Position numbers and translations under genes: made by a program. 7,794 bases of DNA from Oligoflexales bacterium (GTDB lineage: Bacteria; Bdellovibrionota_B; Oligoflexia; Oligoflexales; CACXFL01): NCBI GenBank assembly GCA_028282865.1, contig JANQHA010000522.1:1-7794 (forward strand), given 5' to 3'. The notes under the pieces were generated by a model. The model did no database searches. It was not told where the DNA came from and was given only the letters and a program-made list of their open reading frames with translations. Below, one piece after another: positions 5,960 through 7,794 of the stretch; the first letter of the stretch is position 1; every line of letters starts with the position of its first letter.

Positions 5960-7201
5960 TTGGGCTTTTTAGTGGGTAAACTGATAAATTTTAATACCTA
6001 TAAGATATCTTTATTTTTCCTGGGGCTTTTGTTTGTTTTTTTGATGCCCACCTCGGAACATGTCGGTGGTAATCGGCCCTGGTATGTTTTTTTTGCTATA
6101 TGCTCTTTGTTAGTTGGGGCTGTAGGGTTATATAGTCAAATCCCTATCCGGCGGAAATTGATAGAGTCAGTTCTTTATCTGTCTGCTTTTTCTGTGATGG
6201 TTTCAGTATCAATCCTTGGAAACATGAATGTGTTGGTCTGGCGAGACTTTTTAGAGGTTTTGAGGCCTTTCGCTTGCATACTATTTATTCTATTTGGCTA
6301 CTTTAGTGTATACAAGTTGAATGTTTCAAGCCTTTGGGCCTTCTTTATTTTTATTATAGTTTTTCAATGCCTCATGGTCAGCTTTTCCTTTTTCTATGAC
6401 CCGCGAAAAATTGATTTACTTAGCTTCTTTTGGGACTTTTCTAAGTACCGTAGTTGGAGGGGGATTGGGACTTTTTCAAACCCTAACCGTTTAGGCTTTT
6501 TTACGATAGTCATTTACTTTGGCCTGCTTTGTCTTCGCCACAATACGTTTTTCGCAAAAATTCTTATCACTTTAGCTGCTTTCGGCCTTCTTATGGTATC
6601 GAGCTCTAGGACTTCGCTTCTATGTTGGGGTGTATTGTTGTTACTTTATATCGTTCTTAATGAGAAAAGCCTTCTTAAAAGCTTTGTGAAGATAGCGATG
6701 ATGATTGCCGGCGCTGCTATTTTGATTGCCTTTATGAAGCCTTATCTGGAGATCAGGTTTAAATATCTTTATGATTTTTTGAATCACTTTCACACGCCTC
6801 TTCACTTTTTAGGTATTAGCTCCGTTCGTGGCCGAGTTGATAATTGGCAGGGAGCCTATACCTTTTTTACCAGTGGTTTAGAGATGAGGTGGTTTATTGG
6901 ACATGGGCCGGGTAAGGGGTCGTATTTCAAAATTTTAGATAATGATTATTTGTATGTAATTGTTAAGTATGGCTTATTAGGGGCTTTAGTTTTCTATGGC
7001 TTTTGGAGGTCTGTAGCTCTTAATATAATCAGGTCTAAAAATCATAACTCAATGAAAACTTTTTTAATGTTTTACCTCCTTGCACTGGGATTTTTTGGCC
7101 TTACTAGCGAAAGTTTTTCCTCGTGGATACTTACTATCCCATTTTTTATTTTTTATGGAGTGCTTTTACGCTCTGAGCCGAATCCAGAAAACTCCGCCTA
7201 G
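5960..7201 (+). CDS. Wzy-type O-antigen polymerase / O-antigen ligase family membrane protein
   Basis: This 413-residue polytopic inner-membrane protein has about ten to twelve hydrophobic helices spread along its length. The pattern fits the Wzy/WaaL superfamily: RSWRGIGTFSNPNRLG (165-179), SSSRTSL (214-220), then a long periplasmic loop with RGRVDNWQGA (290-299) and GHGPGKGS (314-321), and a final helix set starting near NDYLYVIVKYGLLG (328-341). Arginines and the GxGPG region of this loop belong to the part thought to handle lipid-linked sugars in the family. It could be the repeat-unit polymerase or a ligase; its place beside an initiating transferase and a GT favours polymerase. The start is uncertain: TTG at 5960 has a weak AAAGA site, and GTG at 5972 would remove four residues. 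The stop shares the palindrome CTAG with the opposite-strand gene. Confidence 0.85.
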   Translation: MGFLVGKLINFNTYKISLFFLGLLFVFLMPTSEHVGGNRPWYVFFAICSLLVGAVGLYSQIPIRRKLIESVLYLSAFSVMVSVSILGNMNVLVWRDFLEVLRPFACILFILFGYFSVYKLNVSSLWAFFIFIIVFQCLMVSFSFFYDPRKIDLLSFFWDFSKYRSWRGIGTFSNPNRLGFFTIVIYFGLLCLRHNTFFAKILITLAAFGLLMVSSSRTSLLCWGVLLLLYIVLNEKSLLKSFVKIAMMIAGAAILIAFMKPYLEIRFKYLYDFLNHFHTPLHFLGISSVRGRVDNWQGAYTFFTSGLEMRWFIGHGPGKGSYFKILDNDYLYVIVKYGLLGALVFYGFWRSVALNIIRSKNHNSMKTFLMFYLLALGFFGLTSESFSSWILTIPFFIFYGVLLRSEPNPENSA

Positions 7202-7794
7202 TAACAAATTACTTTCTGAACATCCGGGCACTCTTTAGCTAAGATCGCTGCTATTTTTTTACCTGCTTGACCATTTCCATAGATATCACTTCTTGGGTAT
7301 TTTTTTATCTCAAGCTGAGTTTTAACCGCTTTGAGTATTGATTCCTTAGTATAATCGCAGTCGATAACATTCTCTCCTCTTAGGCGCATGTTTTGTCTTG
7401 TTCCAATATTTACTACAGGAGTGCCGATAAAAGCGCCCTCACGAACTCCAGAACTGCTATTTCCTATTAAACAGCTTGCCGAGTTCATTAGGTGGATATA
7501 AGTGCTTGTCGGTAAGTTTTTGTAAACTGCTAGCCACTGGGGGTTGTTATGTTCCCTGAAGGTGCGAATTGCAGAAGAGACCTCGTCGCTACCGGCATCT
7601 ACGTTTGGCCAAAGTAGGATAGTTGGCATCGCAAGCTCAGCTAAGACCTCTAAAGTTTGCTTCATTTGGTTTTTGTTTAGCCCAAACTCAGTCGTAACTG
7701 GATGTTGAGAGACTAACAGAAAAGGTTCTGAAAAATCTATGTGTTTTAGACCAACTCCAGGGGTATTAGTCTCACCAAACTCCTTAAGTACTGC
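7198..7794 (-). CDS. neuC: UDP-N-acetylglucosamine 2-epimerase (hydrolysing), NeuC/LegG type, C-terminal part
   Basis: The reading frame is open to the right edge, so only the C-terminal 198 residues are visible, about half of a normal protein of roughly 380-390. Numbering from the edge, the segment contains SQHPVTTE (29-36), the nucleotide-site stretch GNSSSGVREGAF (111-122), and NIGTRQ (129-134) followed by RGENVID. These are characteristic of hydrolysing epimerases of nonulosonic-acid pathways, which convert a UDP-GlcNAc-type sugar to a free ManNAc-type sugar, the precursor condensed by NeuB-type synthases. NeuC (sialic acid) and LegG (legionaminic acid) cannot be told apart from this half. 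The internal ATG at 7665 is not the start, since conserved HPVTTE lies upstream of it. The enzyme is cytoplasmic. Its stop overlaps the polymerase stop by four bases. It is the main evidence for a nonulosonic-acid branch here. Confidence 0.9.
   Translation of the reverse strand, partial: AVLKEFGETNTPGVGLKHIDFSEPFLLVSQHPVTTEFGLNKNQMKQTLEVLAELAMPTILLWPNVDAGSDEVSSAIRTFREHNNPQWLAVYKNLPTSTYIHLMNSASCLIGNSSSGVREGAFIGTPVVNIGTRQNMRLRGENVIDCDYTKESILKAVKTQLEIKKYPRSDIYGNGQAGKKIAAILAKECPDVQKVICY

Noticed and set aside
7663..7665. ATG at 7665 as the start of the epimerase gene
   Set aside because: The frame stays open to the edge and encodes conserved family sequence (HPVTTE) upstream of this codon.

Overview
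The window reads as part of a surface-polysaccharide (O-antigen or capsule type) biosynthesis locus from a moderately AT-rich Gram-negative bacterium. A gammaproteobacterium is most likely, judging by protein style and Shine-Dalgarno usage, but no marker gene is present to confirm this. There are eight genes, one of them cut by the right edge. I see no RNA gene, transposon, CRISPR array or tRNA.

Left part (1-2634): a short-chain dehydrogenase (SDR) on the minus strand is divergent from a two-gene plus-strand operon. The operon holds a cytoplasmic NodB-type polysaccharide deacetylase with a TTG start and a fumarylacetoacetate hydrolase (FAH) family protein, overlapping by ATGA. The 89-base divergent gap contains a perfect 9-base inverted repeat next to the SDR ribosome-binding site. 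Middle (2635-3989): about 275 non-coding bases precede an unrecognised protein with a signal peptide. Right part (3982-7794): a PglC-like phosphoglycosyl transferase (minus), a WbuB-like GT4 glycosyltransferase (plus), a Wzy/O-antigen-ligase-like membrane protein (plus), and the C-terminal half of a NeuC/LegG-type hydrolysing UDP-sugar 2-epimerase (minus, running off the window).

How they may work together: the PglC-like enzyme would load the first sugar phosphate onto undecaprenyl phosphate at the inner membrane. The GT4 enzyme would add a further sugar, and the Wzy-like protein would polymerise or ligate repeat units in the periplasm. The NeuC-type enzyme points to a nonulosonic (sialic or legionaminic-like) acid branch. 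The SDR, deacetylase and FAH proteins look like small-molecule or sugar-tailoring enzymes, and their substrate cannot be read from the sequence. No flippase, NeuB/NeuA or chain-length regulator is present, so these must lie outside or be absent.

The strand layout is unusual for such a locus: orientation switches repeatedly, and two convergent pairs overlap at their stop codons (8 bases and 4 bases). The strongest leads are the degenerate SDR active site, the altered FAH lid motif, the orphan secreted protein and the inverted repeat. I see no clear evidence for a wholly new type of system.
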